Source: Acanthornis magna
Taxonomy: Eukaryota; Chordata; Aves; Passeriformes; Acanthizidae
DNA: 64,000 nt
Reading direction: 5' to 3'
Assembly: GCA_036785705.1 (NCBI GenBank)
Contig: JAWUZG010000983.1
Location: forward strand, 25,503-89,502
Positions within the stretch are counted from its first letter, which is position 1, and each line of letters begins with the position of its first letter. Shown here piece after piece: positions 11,631 to 25,325 of the stretch. Position numbers and translations under genes: made by a program. The notes under the pieces were generated by a model. That model did not search any database, was not told where the DNA came from, and saw only the letters and a program-made list of their open reading frames with translations.

Positions 11631-14600
11631 GTGAGTGAGGGAGAGGAGACGGGAGGAGGGGAGGGAGGCAGGTGGGACTTGCAGACCCCCCCTCGCCCCG
11701 TGGTGTCGCCGCGGTGCCCGCTCGGTGCCCGCTCGGTGCCCGCTGTCCCCGCCGCACCGCGTGGCCCGGCCGGCCCTGTCGCCCGCAGTGTCGCAGCGTG
11801 TCCCCGGCTCCGCGGGGCTCCCTCCGCGCTCCGGCCCCGTGCCCATCGCCCCTTCCCTGCCCGCGCCCTTGGAGCCTTGGCTGAGTCGCTCCCCCCGAGC
11901 CGCAGTCCCCTCTCCCCCTCCCCTCTGGTCCGCAGGTAAGCAGATCCCACGCTTTCCGAGCGAAAGAGATGCGGCTCTCCCTCCCCGTGCCCTCCCTCGG
12001 TGCCTGGAGCAGGTGAGCCCGGCCCTTTCCGTGCCCCTGCCAGCGCATCCCCTCTCCCTCTGCCGCACCAGCGCTCTCCATCCCCCTCCCCGCACCTGCG
12101 CTGGCATCCCCGGGCACCTCCTCGGCTCCGCTCGGCTCCGGCAAGCCTCGGGGCGAGGGAAAGCGGGTGCTCCAGCCAGCTCCCCCCGTGTGCCAGGGCA
12201 GTGCCGAGGATGGGCTTTTGCCCGCACCAGTTGAGCGGGGCCGATAGGCTGGGCCCTATCGCCCCCGGGAAGGGGCGCTGGGGGTGGCAGGAGCCGTTGC
12301 CGCTGTTTTTTGGCAGCGCGGTGATAACAGAGCTCGGTTAAATGATGCTCTTGCCATTCGGCAGGAGCTGAGTCAATACGTGGGGGGGGGGGAGGGAAAT
12401 GGGGGATGTGTGTGCGTGTGCGTAAAAATAATAAAATAGGGACATCTCCGTGTGGATGGAAGGTTTATTTGGTAAATAACAGCTGAAACTGGCCCTTCTC
12501 TAGTACCTTCTATAGCCTTTGTTTATCTGCTACTTTCCAGCTTAATATGCAGTGCTGGTGTTGGAATGTAGCAGCACTTGTGCTGGGCTGGAGCCCTCTG
12601 ATCCAGCCCGGCGTGGATACTCTGGGATTTACCCTTCCTTCCAACCAGCACCGTTTCCCACCGAGCAGCAGGAGCTCAGCAGCGTGGCCGTGGTTTTTTG
12701 GGAATTACGGGAGCACGTCTGGTGTGCCGCATGCACTAGTACATTTCCATTCATTTTACATGGACCATCCACATGTCGGGGCTGGCTTTTTTTTTTTTTT
12801 TCCTCTTTTTTTTTTTCCAATATATTTTTCCCCGTGTTTTAGCTGCAGAAGCTGTAGTAGAGACATCTCACCTGGGTCCTCTAGTGGAGAAATACAGCAG
12901 CAGGGAGAAAGCGCGGTGACATTGCTGCACCAGCTCACCCAGGCAAAAATCGCTGCTTTTCCACCTGCTTGTCAACGTGAAATTTTTTTCCGATTTTTTT
13001 TTTTCCCTTTCCACACCCCTCCCCACGGGTGGATAAGGCAGAAATGCTTTTTGCAGCCGTGCTGTTGATGTGGAGATGCTTTAAGCCGGGCAGGCACTGG
13101 GAATGCAGGGCAGGACAGAAAGCGTAGCGAATCTGCCATAATACTGAGGCAGGAATAAACTGACTTCTCTGAAAGGATGCCATGGAGTGCTCTCTGCTGG
13201 AAAGGCTTTCTGGTTTCTAGGATCTGAGCACGGAGATGCAGGGATAAGCTTTTAGCTGTAAGATGCTTCTAATGAGCATCATTGCACTCGGGATTTAACA
13301 TCTGCAACCTTTGCCTCTTTGAAGTTGGACTCTCCAGCATGTTCCTTCCAGATGGATGTACCTTTAAGGGGTTTTTTTAGCTCTGTGATTATGTCCAAAC
13401 ATTTCAGTTTGTGCTGGTGTTTTTAACCCACCCTTGTTGTAACTCCAAAATTTACAGTCTGTCTGTAGGTGCTGCTATTTTTGTGCTGTTTTCAGTACAC
13501 CAGGTCTGGGTGCTTTTTGGTGTCCCAATATTGTGCTGCTCCTGCCTTTCTTGCGCCATGAGAACACTCGGATGTGTTTTCTCTAGTGGTTTTATGCTCC
13601 GTGGTGCTGCTGGATCCTGGCAGGAGGGTTGCTCTAATGACCCCTGTAAGCTGTGCATAATCCTGGCTGTAATACTGAGTTAAGTGAGGCAAAATATGGG
13701 GCTAATAAGCCAGTCTGAAACAGTGGAATGATTCCGTAACTCCTTCCTGTAGAAGCTGGGGAGATCACACACAGGAGAGGAATAAATGAAAGCACCTGGG
13801 CAGGTGTTCCCTGTCCTGCCCTGTCGGTCCCTTTGTGGTGGCTGCGTGTCCTGGTACTGTCTGAGCAAGTGCTGACTCTTCTCTTGGTGTCTGTGATGTC
13901 TTTCCTCACCTGTGGCAGCTCCCCTGCCCTCCAAAAAAAAGCAAACCCTTGTCCCTTGGCTTCCCTGTGCTTTAGGGCTTGTCCTGAACTTCTCGGCGCT
14001 CTCTGGCAGCTTGGTGTGAACCTCAGCCTGGAAGACTTTCCTGCCTCTCTCAGAGGCAAACTTGGTGCTTCTGTGGGGTTTTCCCCACCCACAACTGTTC
14101 TTTTAATAGTTCCCTTGGCATTCTCAGAGATCCAGGCAGAATAAGTCCCTCTAGTTTGTTCTTGTTACTTTGAACCCTGTTGCTCCCTAGTCCTGCTCGT
14201 GTCCAAGTCGGGGATCCTTTCCCGTTCTTTCCCTGTGTGTGGCTTCTGTTTGGAGTCTGTTGGGAGGGCATCCCATCCCATCCATCCTGCCTGATGCTCT
14301 CCTCAGGCTTGGCAGGCTCCAGAGCCTCTTCAGCTCTCCTTTTGTGCCTTAAAAATGCAACCCCAAGAGCTTTGGGAATGGTGAGGGCATGAGGGAAAAC
14401 TTTCGCTTTGCACTGGTTTCACTTTCCAGCCTTTGTCACTGACTGTCTGCATGCACTTTCCACAAAAAGTCAAGATTTTATTCTGAAGTTAAAGCTGAGC
14501 AGCCCTTCCATGTCCTGATTTGTGAGAGGTAATGGACTTGGACTAAAACACTGTAGTTTTATATATTAAAACACAGGATATTTTATATACTGTATATATA

Positions 14601-15330
14601 TACACAGTCTTTCATTGGCTGAGACCCTAGTTAGTGACTCTTAGGAAAACAATAATAAAAGCACCCCCAAAATAAATAACCCCCACTACTCTGTGGTGTA
14701 TTTGGAGGGTGAGGGCTTGTGTTGCTGTGTGTGAGTTTCTGGAGGAGATGTTTTGCCCAAAGAAAGGCGTGAGCTCAGTGAAGTGAAATGATGCATTTTG
14801 CCCACATGTGTTGTTTTCCACACTGCAGCATGGAAAGAACAAATCCTGAGGGGAGCTGGGGGAGTTTGGTGGCAGATTTCTTATCAGCAGTGTCCAGGTG
14901 TTTGCAAACAGAATGTTACCTGTCCTCAGCAGCCCCAGCCAAGCCCTGTAGCTGTGCTGCAGGTCAAGGTGCAAAATGAAGGCACAGCTGTCCATGGCCT
15001 GAATTGCCTGTTGGTAACAAAAGCTGAATTTCTAATGATTGCTGATTTTCTCTCAGGAGAGTCCTCTTTGGCTCTGATGGGGGGATTGTGGCAGGGCAGC
15101 ACCTTCAGCAGGAAAGGGCGGTGCATCCACAGGAGTGAATGCACAGAATTCTCACTGGCTGGGAGAGGGGAGCTCTGCAGGGAGGCTTCCCCTGCCCGCT
15201 GGAACTCCCTGGGAGCCCAGGGAAAGGGAAGGAAGAAGAGCTGGAAATGGCTTCGTGCTGCTCCGAGGACACTGTGCAGAGTGACCATGGGGTGGCAATG
15301 CCAGACCTCCGAGGGCACTGGGCACAGTGT

Positions 15331-15430
15331 GGGAATCCCGCAGCCCTTGAGCTTGGAAAAGACCTCCAGGATTGAGTCCAACCTTTGACTGATCCCCACC
15401 TTGTCACCTAGAGCAGAGCGCAGGGACACT
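15331..15430 (-). mobile_element. CR1 LINE fragment (short, diverged)
   Basis: The segment cttggaaaagacctccagga ... gagtccaacctttgactga ... ccaccttgtcacc is typical reversed CR1 tail sequence. Confidence 0.75.
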
Positions 15431-15654
15431 TGTCCTCAGTGGCACTGCTTTGTGACTGCAACTGAATGGGCACTTTGCAAATACCTCGGAGTATTTCACT
15501 AAAAATGAGGAAGTTTATCAATATTTTATTAGCAGTGTCCTCATCTCCCTCACTTCGCCTGTAACAAAGGTGAAATGCACTGTCATAATCTAAAACCTAA
15601 TTACCTTTTTTTCAGCAAATACCTGGACTAGGACACCCATCCATCCATTCCTGT

Positions 15655-15757
15655 AAATAAGGAAGGGGCCTTAAAAATCCCCTTGTTCCACCCCTTGCCA
15701 TGGGCAGGGACACCTTCCACCACCCCAGGCTGCTCCAAGCCTGGCCTTGGACACCTC
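15655..15757 (-). mobile_element. CR1 LINE fragment (short)
   Basis: Contains gccatgggcagggacacctt and ccaggctgctccaagcctgg, the reversed CR1 3' region. The tail itself is eroded. Confidence 0.75.
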
Positions 15758-17099
15758 CAAATAATAATAATAATCATCCTGCAGTGAATGTGGGCTCTCA
15801 TTTCTACAGCCGTGTTCTCACAACACAACTTGCCTTCAGCAGCTGTTTGTTGCTTTTGGAGTGGGTTGCCGTGTTTCCAAAATTCCCTACCTGCTGTGTG
15901 GAGATTGTTGGCTATTTTGGGAAAGCCAAAGTAAATGGGCAGTAGTGTTGCTTGACATCTTGACTATTCCACTTAATTGCTGTGTAGGCAGCTGCAGCAA
16001 CTGGGCTTTTGATGGCTCAGTTGCCAGGAAGGAGGGGGGAGAAGGAAGCAGGAAGATACTGGGTTTATTTTATTTTCTTTCCTTTCTGGTGAACCACCTG
16101 TTCTTCCAGTGGACCTGTGCATCTTCCCCACCTCTCTTCCCAACGGTGCAGGTTAAAATTACACAGAAGTTTTTTCCTCTGCTCCCACTGGCATTTTTAG
16201 TAGGCTGTAGCAGGGAGGGATCCTGGAGTCGGGGGTGGTGCTGGGAACGAGACCAAAGCCTTGGAACTAAAAGACACGATCAGAAAACAACAACATCCAG
16301 TGGTGACTCTCCTGAAGGAGTCACCTTTTGTTTTCTGCCTTGAGCATTCCATAAGAAGAACTGGATTTTGATGCCTGTGGTGCAGGCAGCATTTGGGAAT
16401 GATACCCTCTTCCCTGATATTTGCCGTTCTCTGTCTTGGAGGAGCCTGAATTTTTGCCAAGTGTGGGATATGTGCCAGGGGCTGAAGGGACATAGAGAAT
16501 TATTCTCTTCTACAAAATAATTTCAGTTTATTGCAGGCCTCTGGTGGGATTTCAGTGGGATTTGGCCAGTCTCTCTTTAGGGGCAGCAGTGGGGGTTAAC
16601 CTTTGAGATACAACTTCTCTGGGCTGTCCCCGGTACCTCCTCAATGAGCTCTTTGCTCCTGGTTGGGTTTTGTTCCTGCTGTGTTCCTGGGTCTGTGAAC
16701 AGGGAGCTGTGGATAAACTTCAGCATGGAGCAGATTCTGTCCCTTAACTCTTGGAAGAGAAGGCAGGAGAACCTGTTGTGCAAAAAGAGCATTATTGCTC
16801 TCCATTGTTGGAAACCCCTCAGACGTGACTGACTCCTGGAAAAGCTTTCCATTCTAGCTGTGAGAAAAAGCTGCTCGTTCTGCTCATGTGTGTTTGTGTT
16901 TTCTGGCTCTTAATATTCATACATTCCATACTTTGTAATGATGGAAGTTCTGGTTTTCTCTGGGTGCTCTTTCAGGAGCTGATTTCTCCAGTTCCCTTAT
17001 CCCAGAACCATAATTGCCACACCGAAATGGCTTTGGTAGTTGTTAAGTTTTTGCTCAAGTAATTTATCTTCGCATTTTTTTTTTTTTTTTTGGTCTTTG

Positions 17100-17251
17100 C
17101 CCAGAGAAGCTGTGGCTACCCCATCCCTGGAAGTGTCCACAGTCAGGTTGGAGGAGCCTGGGACAGTGGGAGGTGTCCCTGCCCATGGCAGGGGTGGCAC
17201 TGGATGGGCTTTAAGGTCCCTTCAACCCAAACCGTTCCATGATTCTATGAT
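17100..17251 (+). mobile_element. CR1 LINE fragment
   Basis: Forward CR1 3' end, finishing in ccgttccatgattctatgat, the characteristic CR1 terminal repeat. Confidence 0.9.
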
Positions 17252-19170
17252 TTGCCAGGCTCCATCCATGGCAGGCTGATAATTCCTGGAGTCACAGGCA
17301 CCCACATCTCCCCAGGTGCAAATCTGGGATGATGGAAGAGCTGTTTGTGTGGAAGCAGCTGCTTGATGGAGCTTCAAATCCCACCCTCTGTGTCCCTTTC
17401 CTGATGGCAGCAGGAACCTCTGGGCACCAGGTTATTCCACAGAAAAAATCCTGCCCAGTGGAGCAGCAGGAATATCCTCAGTGTGCACTGAGGAGCTGAT
17501 AAAAAGGTGAAAGGAGGGAAAAATAAAACCACAGAGAGAGAGATGCAAAATAAAACTGATTATGGAGAAGTGGAACAGGAAAGATGGGAAGTAAATATGT
17601 GGGAGTACAGCAAGATGTGAGGGACCTGTCCTGTGGCAGCACTGGTGCAATATTGGTGTTAAAAATGAGATTCTACAGAAAATTCAGCACCCTGGTGAGA
17701 AGGGCAGGAAGGAAGTGGATGGTGTAAAGGGGAGTCATAAACCCGAGAAATAGGATTGAGGAACTGCACTAGAACTGTTCTGCTGCTTTTCAGTCCTGGT
17801 TTGTCCACCTGCAAGCCAATCCTTGTGTTCAGTTCTGCAGATAGCTAAGGAATAATGAAAAGCCAAGTCCACTCAGAGCGTGGATACAGGGAGGAAACGT
17901 GTTCAATGGAGTTGGTGTTTTAGAAAAATAAATCAATATTTGGTGGCTTTTAATACAGATAATTACAAAGCCTGATGTAGAATATAACTAGTTGTTTTAT
18001 AACCAACAGAACTTTTTTTAACCCTTGTTTTGGTGCCTTGAAATCTCCAAGAAGGATCAGAAGTCTAGCAATAGCACCCAGCTGACTGGGCAGCTTGGAG
18101 GCCCTCAAATTCTTGAATTATCTTTGATCCTGAATTTCTGTCTACCTTTCAATAATCCTTGTGATGCTTTATATTCTTCCAAAGATTGTGGCTAGCCATA
18201 AATGTGATGGGAATTTGGGGAAGTCCTAAAGAAGCTTAATGAGTCTGGTTTTATTTTTTCTTTTAGTTCTTCCTAGAAATTTGCAGAAGCATTTCCTCCT
18301 GGTATTTTGCCCAGTTTCATGGGGACTGCCACTGCCACTGCTTCTTTCTCATTTCCCAAGTAACTTCTGCACCCTCCCAGCCAAAATCCTCCTCGAATGG
18401 GATGAACCAGCACATTTTTTAGGCTGGGATTATCCAGTTCCTGCTGCCTGGTGATAACCACCAGCTGGATCACATCTTCGAACCTCCAGCTGAGCTTAAG
18501 GGGCATCTTCAGCAGTGGCAGAGATTTTGGAGCACTTCTGATGTTTGCTTCTAATAAGGTGAAAACTTTGTCCACAGAACCTGAGTGGTCCCAAATCCAC
18601 TCCTGAAATCAAATTCTTGGCTGTTTAGGTTTGTTTTGCCCATTCTCTTGCTGCTCTGGTGACCAAGTGCTCCATCTCCTTCATTGCTGCCAGTGGCAGT
18701 GAAATGTTTGTGCTTCTTTCTGGGTTTTGAGTTGCCAGAAGAAGGGATGATCTGAGGCCTGGGGCTCAGTGTCCCTCTGTACCTTTCGGGGCAGTGTGAC
18801 CTGCTTGGGAAATCCTGCCTGGTGCTGTGTGATGCCAGAACCTTCCAGTTTCTGCCAGCCCCTTCCCACTTCCCTGAAAATGCCTGGCTTTGGCTGTTTG
18901 CCTTCTCGTGATTGCCTCCTCTTGATTCTGCTGCTGACCACATGGCTGCCAGGCTGTCTGTGCCCCTTTTGCTTTCAGTTCCTGTGGAAAAGAACTGTGT
19001 CCTCTGGGGGGGGGGGAAGGTCACCTCTCCGTGGTTTCCTGGCTGGGGCTGGGGTTTGTGGTGACAAACGGAGCTCCGGAGGGCCCTGCTGGAGCCACAG
19101 CACAGGCACGAAGGCTTCTGCTGATTTCCCAGGGAAGAGTGGCTGAGTTCCTCAGCAGTTTGTGCTCCTT

Positions 19171-19350
19171 TCACAGAATTCCACACTCATTAAGGCTGGA
19201 AAAGCCCTCCCAGCCCATGGAGGCCAAGCTGTGCCCCATGCCCACCTTGTCTCCTGCCCAGAGCACTGAGTGCCCCGGCCAGGCCTTCCTTGGGCACTCC
19301 AAACCTCTCTGGGCAGCCCCTGCCAGTTCCTTTCCATGGAGAAATTCCTG
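19171..19350 (-). mobile_element. CR1 LINE fragment
   Basis: Reversed young subfamily: aaggctggaaaagccctccc through ccatggagaaattcctgcag. Confidence 0.88.
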
Positions 19351-20736
19351 CAGATAACATTTGTCACCCATGGAAACATAAGCCAATTCTTTGGGCTGAC
19401 AAGGGGAAAAGGAAGTTATTAACTCCTTATTTTCTTTAAATTGCCAAGTGATGGATTAATGTCAAGACCTGGGTGAGATGCTACATCATGTCTAGGTAGG
19501 CCTGGAGAAGACAGAAATTCTAACTGGTATCTCTGTATTTTAACAGATAAAAAGGGACTTTGTATCTCCTTCCTTCTGTCCCCAGCTTACCCCCCTTCCC
19601 CCGTAGGTGTTTGGAGTTTTGGGAAGAAGCAAATCAGTTCCTTGTTCCTGGCAGAGTGCTGGGGACTGGCTCTTGGCAAAGGGAACCAGCCAAGTGTGAA
19701 TGTCACAGGCAGTGGCATGAAGTGGCTTGGGGAGGGTGATGCAGATACAAAAAAAATCCATCTTTTCCTTCTTTGCGAGGCTGGAGCTTCTCTTGTGCTC
19801 ACAGACTGCTGGAGTGTCCTTGCTCTGCCTTCTCCCCCCTCCTTCATTAGTGACTTGGTGGGACACAGGAATAGGTGTTTGCTTGGGGTGAGGGGGGAAA
19901 ATGGTTAAAAAAAACCCAAAATGACAGCTAAATGATGTCCCATTCTAAGAGTGTCAGTCCCAGTGCCCTTGAGCTGCAGTTGGCCTTGCATCACTCCAGT
20001 TCCTGCTCTGTAATTGTCCACTGTACATCCCATTTCTGACTGGCAAATGCAGTGAGTTCTCTGGGTTTTTTGCTCTGGGGTTACTTATTTCTCTCATGTC
20101 TCCCTCAGCAGTTGTGTAGAAAAGAATCAAGAAGAATTTCTGGTGGAACAAGCTGCTTTTTTCTGATGCTGCAGTAAAATGAAGACCAGAGCTGGAGTGA
20201 TTCCTGACCAAAAGAAAAGTTCATTACGTGTTCATGACAACTCCTTTGAGTGACTCGATCCTTGCACCTCCAACTGGATTTTCATGGTGGTGATGATTTA
20301 TGGAGTTGGCTCCTATGCTCTCCAGGTCAGCAGGAGGTTGATGTGGTGACCACGCAGGGTGTGAGGTTCAGTCAGGTTGGCTCAGGTGACTTGGAAATGT
20401 GGCCCTGTGCTGCTGCAGCCTCAGAGTTCAGCTCTGCCTGGCATCCCCAGAAGCCCAAGCTATTTATTGGATGCTCCAGTCAGCCTCTGCCTCTCCTGTC
20501 TGTCCCAGGGGGTTCCTGGCATGTTCCTCTGCCCCAGCTCCTGGTTTCAGGGAAAAGCCTGGAACTGCTGCCCTGGATGCTGAGGGCTCTGCTGAGCAGC
20601 TGCCAAGGATAGCCAAGGATAGCCCCTGCTTCCTCAAGGGCATGTGCTACATAATTTATGTATCACTTACTCCATGAAGAGCTTCAGTGCTCCTTTTTTG
20701 TGTTCTGGAGTGCTGCAGTAAATGGAACGAAGCTTT

Positions 20737-20782
<46 letters not shown>

Positions 20783-22188
20783 CTTTTTTTTTTTTTTTCC
20801 CCCCCTGAGATTTTTTTTTTGCTGAGGCTGCCCTGTGTTTATTGTGGAGCAGTGGACAGGTAGGAACTCCCTGCAGGAGTGTGAGGAGTCTGAAAAACAC
20901 ACTGAGGGGTCTGAGTATTATACAGACCCTGCTCAAGGCACGAGACTTCTGTTGTTTATTAATTTTTCTGTGGCACAGAGTTAATATTTGCCATGATCCT
21001 GACAATCTGGACAGATTTCTTCCACACAGCAGAGTTGTTCAGTAGGTAAATGCTACAGGTCTGAGTTAAAATACAGCTTGAAGGTGGAGAGGGAAAATGT
21101 TTCCAAGAGAGACTCTCAAAGCTACTTGGAAATCTGTGAATAAAGTCCTTAATTTGCTAACAGTGGTAGCAGTGGATACTGCTGTGGGATAGGGGGGCAT
21201 CTGCATCCCCGAATTAACCCTTAAAACACTGGAATTAGTGAGGAGAAAAGGGAAGTTGGCTCAGAAACTTCCATCTGCCGAAAAGCCGACGGAGCTGAGA
21301 ACAAATAGTGGCTCCAGGGCTGGAGCAGTTGGATTCTGGCATGTTTTAAACACCCGCTTTATTAGAAAAGCACTGTGGAGAAAGTTTTCCTTTAGAACAA
21401 TCGTACAAATTTCTCCTCAAAATCCCACCCTGGGTCTGCTTCACATTATGAAATCTCTCTTCAGGGACTTGCTTGGGTTTTTTTTTTCCCCTTAAGGAGC
21501 AGGCTGGGTGTTGGAGAGACATATGCATTGTTTCACCAGAGCTGCAGCCTCTATCTCCAGACAAGAGGGGAGCACATTGTTTTGTGTCTTTGATATGATC
21601 CAGCCAGAAAACAGCCTCAGGGAAGAAAATTCCCGGTCCTTGGCAGCAGCACTGTCTTTCTGTCTTTTTTTTCCCCCCTGTCAGTGCCATAATGTTCACT
21701 GTTCTAATAACTCAGGATTAAACTCACATGGGGCATCTGAAAAGTCCTTTGTAAGACTTGAGGTCAGAACTTGCTGAAAGTTCAGAGGGACGAGTCTCAT
21801 TTTCCTAATGAAGAAAAGTTCCAGGGTTATTTTGGAATTAGGTCTAAGAAACTGGTACAAGAAGCTACTTCAACGCTGTAATTTAGTGACAGTGCAGCAA
21901 ATTTGTGGTGGCTGCTGAAAACTTTCCACCTTCCAGCTCAGGCAAAGTGAGCCGGACAAAACTCAGGTGTTGGTGACAAAAGGGCAGGGTTCAGCTCTCT
22001 GGAATTTGATTATTTCAGGTGCATGGTCTGGCTGTGTCTTCCTATGGAAAACGCTCCAGGAACTTCACATGTTGTTTATTTTGGTTGGAGTGAGCCCCTC
22101 GGAGCTGGAGTGACTTAACTGAAGAATGTCACAATTTATTTGAGGGCAGCTGCATCTAATAGTGACCCACTTGTCAGAGAGTTTGGAT

Positions 22189-22306
22189 GCTGGAATTACA
22201 GAAGGTTTGGATTCCCAGGGACCTTCAAGCCCATCCAGTCCCACTTTTGTTATCCCAGGTTGCTCCAAGACCTGCCCAGGGAGCCAGGGGCAGCCACAGC
22301 TTCCCT
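22189..22306 (-). mobile_element. CR1 LINE fragment (diverged)
   Basis: Reversed CR1 blocks cagggaccttcaagcccatc, ccaggttgctccaagacct and ggggcagccacagcttcc. Confidence 0.8.
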
Positions 22307-23703
22307 GTTAACATCCTGTCTATAGAACTGAATGCTTCTGCTGCCAAACATTATTATCAAACATTTTTGTGATTTCTCCATATTACTCCGTAGGATACTT
22401 TTGAAAGGTCAGTGATGAACCTGTTACAGGGAAGATGGTGGGGGGTGAGCTGAAGTGGAAATCAAATATTTTTCAGTAATGAGAAGGCCAGCAGAGAAGG
22501 AAATTATCAATTATTACCATTTCTTTGTCTCGGTGTTCTTCTGGTTTTCTGTATAGTAGTTTTTCTTCTTTTTATCATGTCTGAGTAAAATCTCTTCTTC
22601 CCTTTTCCTTCAAATATTTATAGTTTTGGTATAAACATAACGTAGTTGAAAATTTAGCTGAATATAGCAAAAGACACAACACTATTAAAGTGTTGCTCCA
22701 AAGTGCTTAAAACTAAGAATAGTCCATTAAACTTGGCTCTGATTGCGTCATCTGATGTGAAGTGTTTATAATTTTGGGTTGGATTAAGCTATTAGACCAT
22801 TTAACTACTCCTGTATTTGCGGGTGGGGAGAAATGTGAATTCTTCTGTGGAAGAATTGAAAATACATCTGTGGTTTGAGGCTTCTGAGGAATGATAAATT
22901 TAGCCCAGTGCTGTAATCAGTCCGTTTTGTGCCTTGTCTCCTTAGTCTCTCATTATTGGCTGTAATTCCAGCAGAAGGAATATCTCTATTCTCAAGTGGG
23001 TTTGTGGTGCTGGGGGGAACCCTTATTATTTTTATTTTTATTATTCTCCTGAAAAACAGCTGGATCATACAAATGACACGATGGTGGATTTCTCCTTAAG
23101 GTTGAAATTGTGGTTTGCTGGGGGCTATTTTTAAAATCTATGAGGAGTTGCACGTTTTTACCTCAGCACCATTGCTGCCTTCAACACAACATGTGTGCAT
23201 TTGCAACCTTAACTCTCTTGGAATTTGAAATGGTTTTATTGACCCTTTAAACAAACCCAATATATGACAGGGATGCTAAATAAGAAACCAACCAAATATT
23301 AGAATATGTTATCAGGCTGTTTGTATTAATCATTAATTAATGGGGAAATGGGAGCTTCAGCCTCGTGCCAGAGAATGAACTGGAAGAGGATGCCTGGAGC
23401 TGATGCTTGTAGGACTTGTGAGACTTTACGGTCAGAACAAAGACCCAGTGCTGGTTTTTTGTGCCTTTACCAGTGAGTGGGAAAGGGGAGTGGAGTCAGA
23501 CCCTGTTCCTCCCCTCCTGCAATAATCTCGTTATTACCACTGAAGGTAGTAATCTCATTATTACTACTGCTGATGTTTAGACTAAACCTGTTCTTTGTTT
23601 TGGTTTTCCCTTGCCATGGCCATTGGGTGTAGAAAATACAAGAATCCTGTGTCAGCTGTCTCTAAACCCCTGAAAAGCTTTTGGGTTCATAGAGGTAAAT
23701 AGA

Positions 23704-23883
23704 GGGCCCAGGGTGGCCAGAGCAGCTGTGGCTGCCCCTGGATCCCTGGCAGTGTCCAAGGCCAGGCTGGACATTGGGGTTGGAGCAGCCTGGGACAGTG
23801 GGAGGTGTCCCTGCCATGGCAGGGGTGGCACTGGATGGGCTTTACGCTCCCTCCATCCCAAACCATTCCATGATTTTGTGATA
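23704..23883 (+). mobile_element. CR1 LINE fragment
   Basis: Forward CR1: ggccagagcagctgtggctg ... ctgccatggcaggggtggca ... aaccattccatgattttgtg. Close to the 61288 copy. Confidence 0.9.
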
Positions 23884-25031
23884 CCTCCCAAGGCATGAAA
23901 AGGAGACAGGAGCACATCCCAAATCCCTGAGGGAGGTGGGAGCCCTGTGCAGCTCTTCAGTGCCCCTTCCTCTGCCACCTCTCTGCCACCAAGTCTTCGT
24001 TGTCCCCTTCCCTCCAGGGCTTCAATCCTCCTTGCCAAAATGAGTTTCGTTTCCTGACATGCTTTGGGAGACTGTCAGGTGGATTGGGAATTTGGGAAGA
24101 GATTGGCAGGGGATGCTTTGCCTTCCACCTCTCCATGCTGGGATGGGAATGGATGCTGGGAATGGCCCTTCCTTGCATCCTCCCAGCTGTGACTGCTGCC
24201 AGAATCCACGCAGCATTCCCTCCTGTGTCTCTGGTGCTCCCACAAAATCCCAGGCGTGGGTTTTCAGAGGCACTGGCCCTAAAATGGGATGTCAGGTGGT
24301 GTTTTGCTTCTGTCACTTGCTTGAATGGGATGTTTTCTCCCCTTGGATCACTTGGGATGTGTATGGAGAGCTTTCCAAGTGAAAAATAACCCTGTGGTTA
24401 TCTGTACCCCAGACAGGAGCAAACTCACCTCAAAACCTGCGAATAACCTTGATTCTCCAGCTCATTTGAAATGGATGTTGTTTTTTGACAGCGCTGTGAT
24501 CTCACTTTGATTTTTTTTGTTTTTAGCAGCCAGCTGCTGTCTCAAGTGCATTCCTGTGGTGCCAGGATCTCCCAGGATTTGGGGGGTGCAGTGCAGGAAA
24601 TGCTGAGCCAGGTTTGGGCTCCGTAGCTGTTGTTATTTGAGTTACTTTAATTTTATTTTCCAAAGATTGCTTGAAAAGAGGAAGACCTGGTTAGCAGTTT
24701 GAGAAGGAGACTTGTGAGACACCGGAGTAAAAAAAAAAAAGGAAATATATTTTTGTTGCTTGCCTTGTTCTGGGGAATTTGGGTCACTCAATCCTCCCGA
24801 ATTGCTGCGTCTCTGAAGGTACCTGTAACCATTGAAGTTGACTTGTAAAAGGCTTTTACCACTTAGCCCTACAAATATTTAATGATGTCTGTTATGGATT
24901 GCAGGAAATATAAAGGGGGAAAAATCTGTGGTGTTCAGTGATTTGTTTTACTACACTTCAAATTTTTTCTCATTACTTCATGAAATTCCTCTCTAATTCA
25001 ATCTTTGTCTTTTGTCTTTGCTGCCTTGCAG

Positions 25032-25325
25032 GGTTGGTACAGTAGGCCTCACTAAACTTAGCTGCAACTAAGAATTTCTCCTACATCAACTGAGTTAAGG
25101 CTGATGCTCTTGTGGAATGTGGATTAAAAGTGCGTGCTAAGTTCCCAAATTTGAGAAGCGGAGAAAAGTAAATGTACCACTGCCACCAGCATCAGGACAG
25201 CAAACCAAGGGACAAAGAATTTGACCCGCTGTGTTGATTTTGGTTAAAACTGGTTCACGTGGTGCTTAAGAGACGTTGGCTGGGGGGCGAGAAGTGGACG
25301 TCAGCGAAGGCTTTTTGGTTACAAA
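25032..25325 (+). other. SLC5A3: SLC5A3 5' UTR portion of its coding exon, with two short upstream ORFs
   Basis: A strong acceptor (long T/C-rich tract ending ccttgcag, AG at 25030-25031) lies 294 bp before the SLC5A3 ATG. It marks the start of the coding exon, matching the mammalian layout in which a noncoding leader is spliced to this exon. The leader contains two complete upstream ORFs: 25104-25127 (7 codons, MLLWNVD) and 25172-25237 (21 codons starting MYHCHQHQ). Both end before the main ATG. Whether they are translated is unknown. Confidence 0.75.

Larger units (their letters stand above)
10900..12300 (+). promoter_or_regulatory. CpG island and shared MRPS6/SLC5A3 promoter
   Basis: This stretch is far richer in GC and CpG than its surroundings and spans MRPS6 exon 1. 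It contains GC-box-like ggggcgg and gggcggc motifs, a run of 16 C at 11086-11101, a (CGG)7 tract at 11191-11212 and no convincing TATA box, so initiation is probably dispersed near 11.38-11.5 kb. In mammals MRPS6 and SLC5A3 transcripts start from one such island. The same is inferred here because SLC5A3's coding exon starts with a splice acceptor and no other island lies upstream of it in the intron. Confidence 0.8.
11631..25031 (+). other. MRPS6 intron 1 (first part); SLC5A3 5' intron
   Basis: Donor gtgagt at 11631; SLC5A3 acceptor at 25030-25031. Besides the listed CR1 pieces the sequence is unremarkable and AT-leaning, with a poly-T block at about 20741-20820 and small T runs near 12787 and 17077. 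An AP-1-type TGAGTCA lies at 12369-12375, and a TonE-consensus TGGAAACCCCT at 16809-16819, the kind of match expected by chance. I see no exon in it. Confidence 0.7.

Noticed and set aside
10572..12227. 551-codon minus-strand frame across the CpG island
   Set aside because: GC-rich promoter and minisatellite sequence lacks stops. The product is low-complexity proline/arginine/glycine and overlaps MRPS6 exon 1 in antisense.
16809..16819. Single TonE consensus match TGGAAACCCCT upstream of SLC5A3
   Set aside because: About eight such matches are expected by chance in 64 kb on two strands. No supporting context.
20741..20820. Long T tract as a processed-pseudogene poly(A) tail (minus strand)
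   Set aside because: No gene-like sequence is attached on either side. Simple homopolymer.
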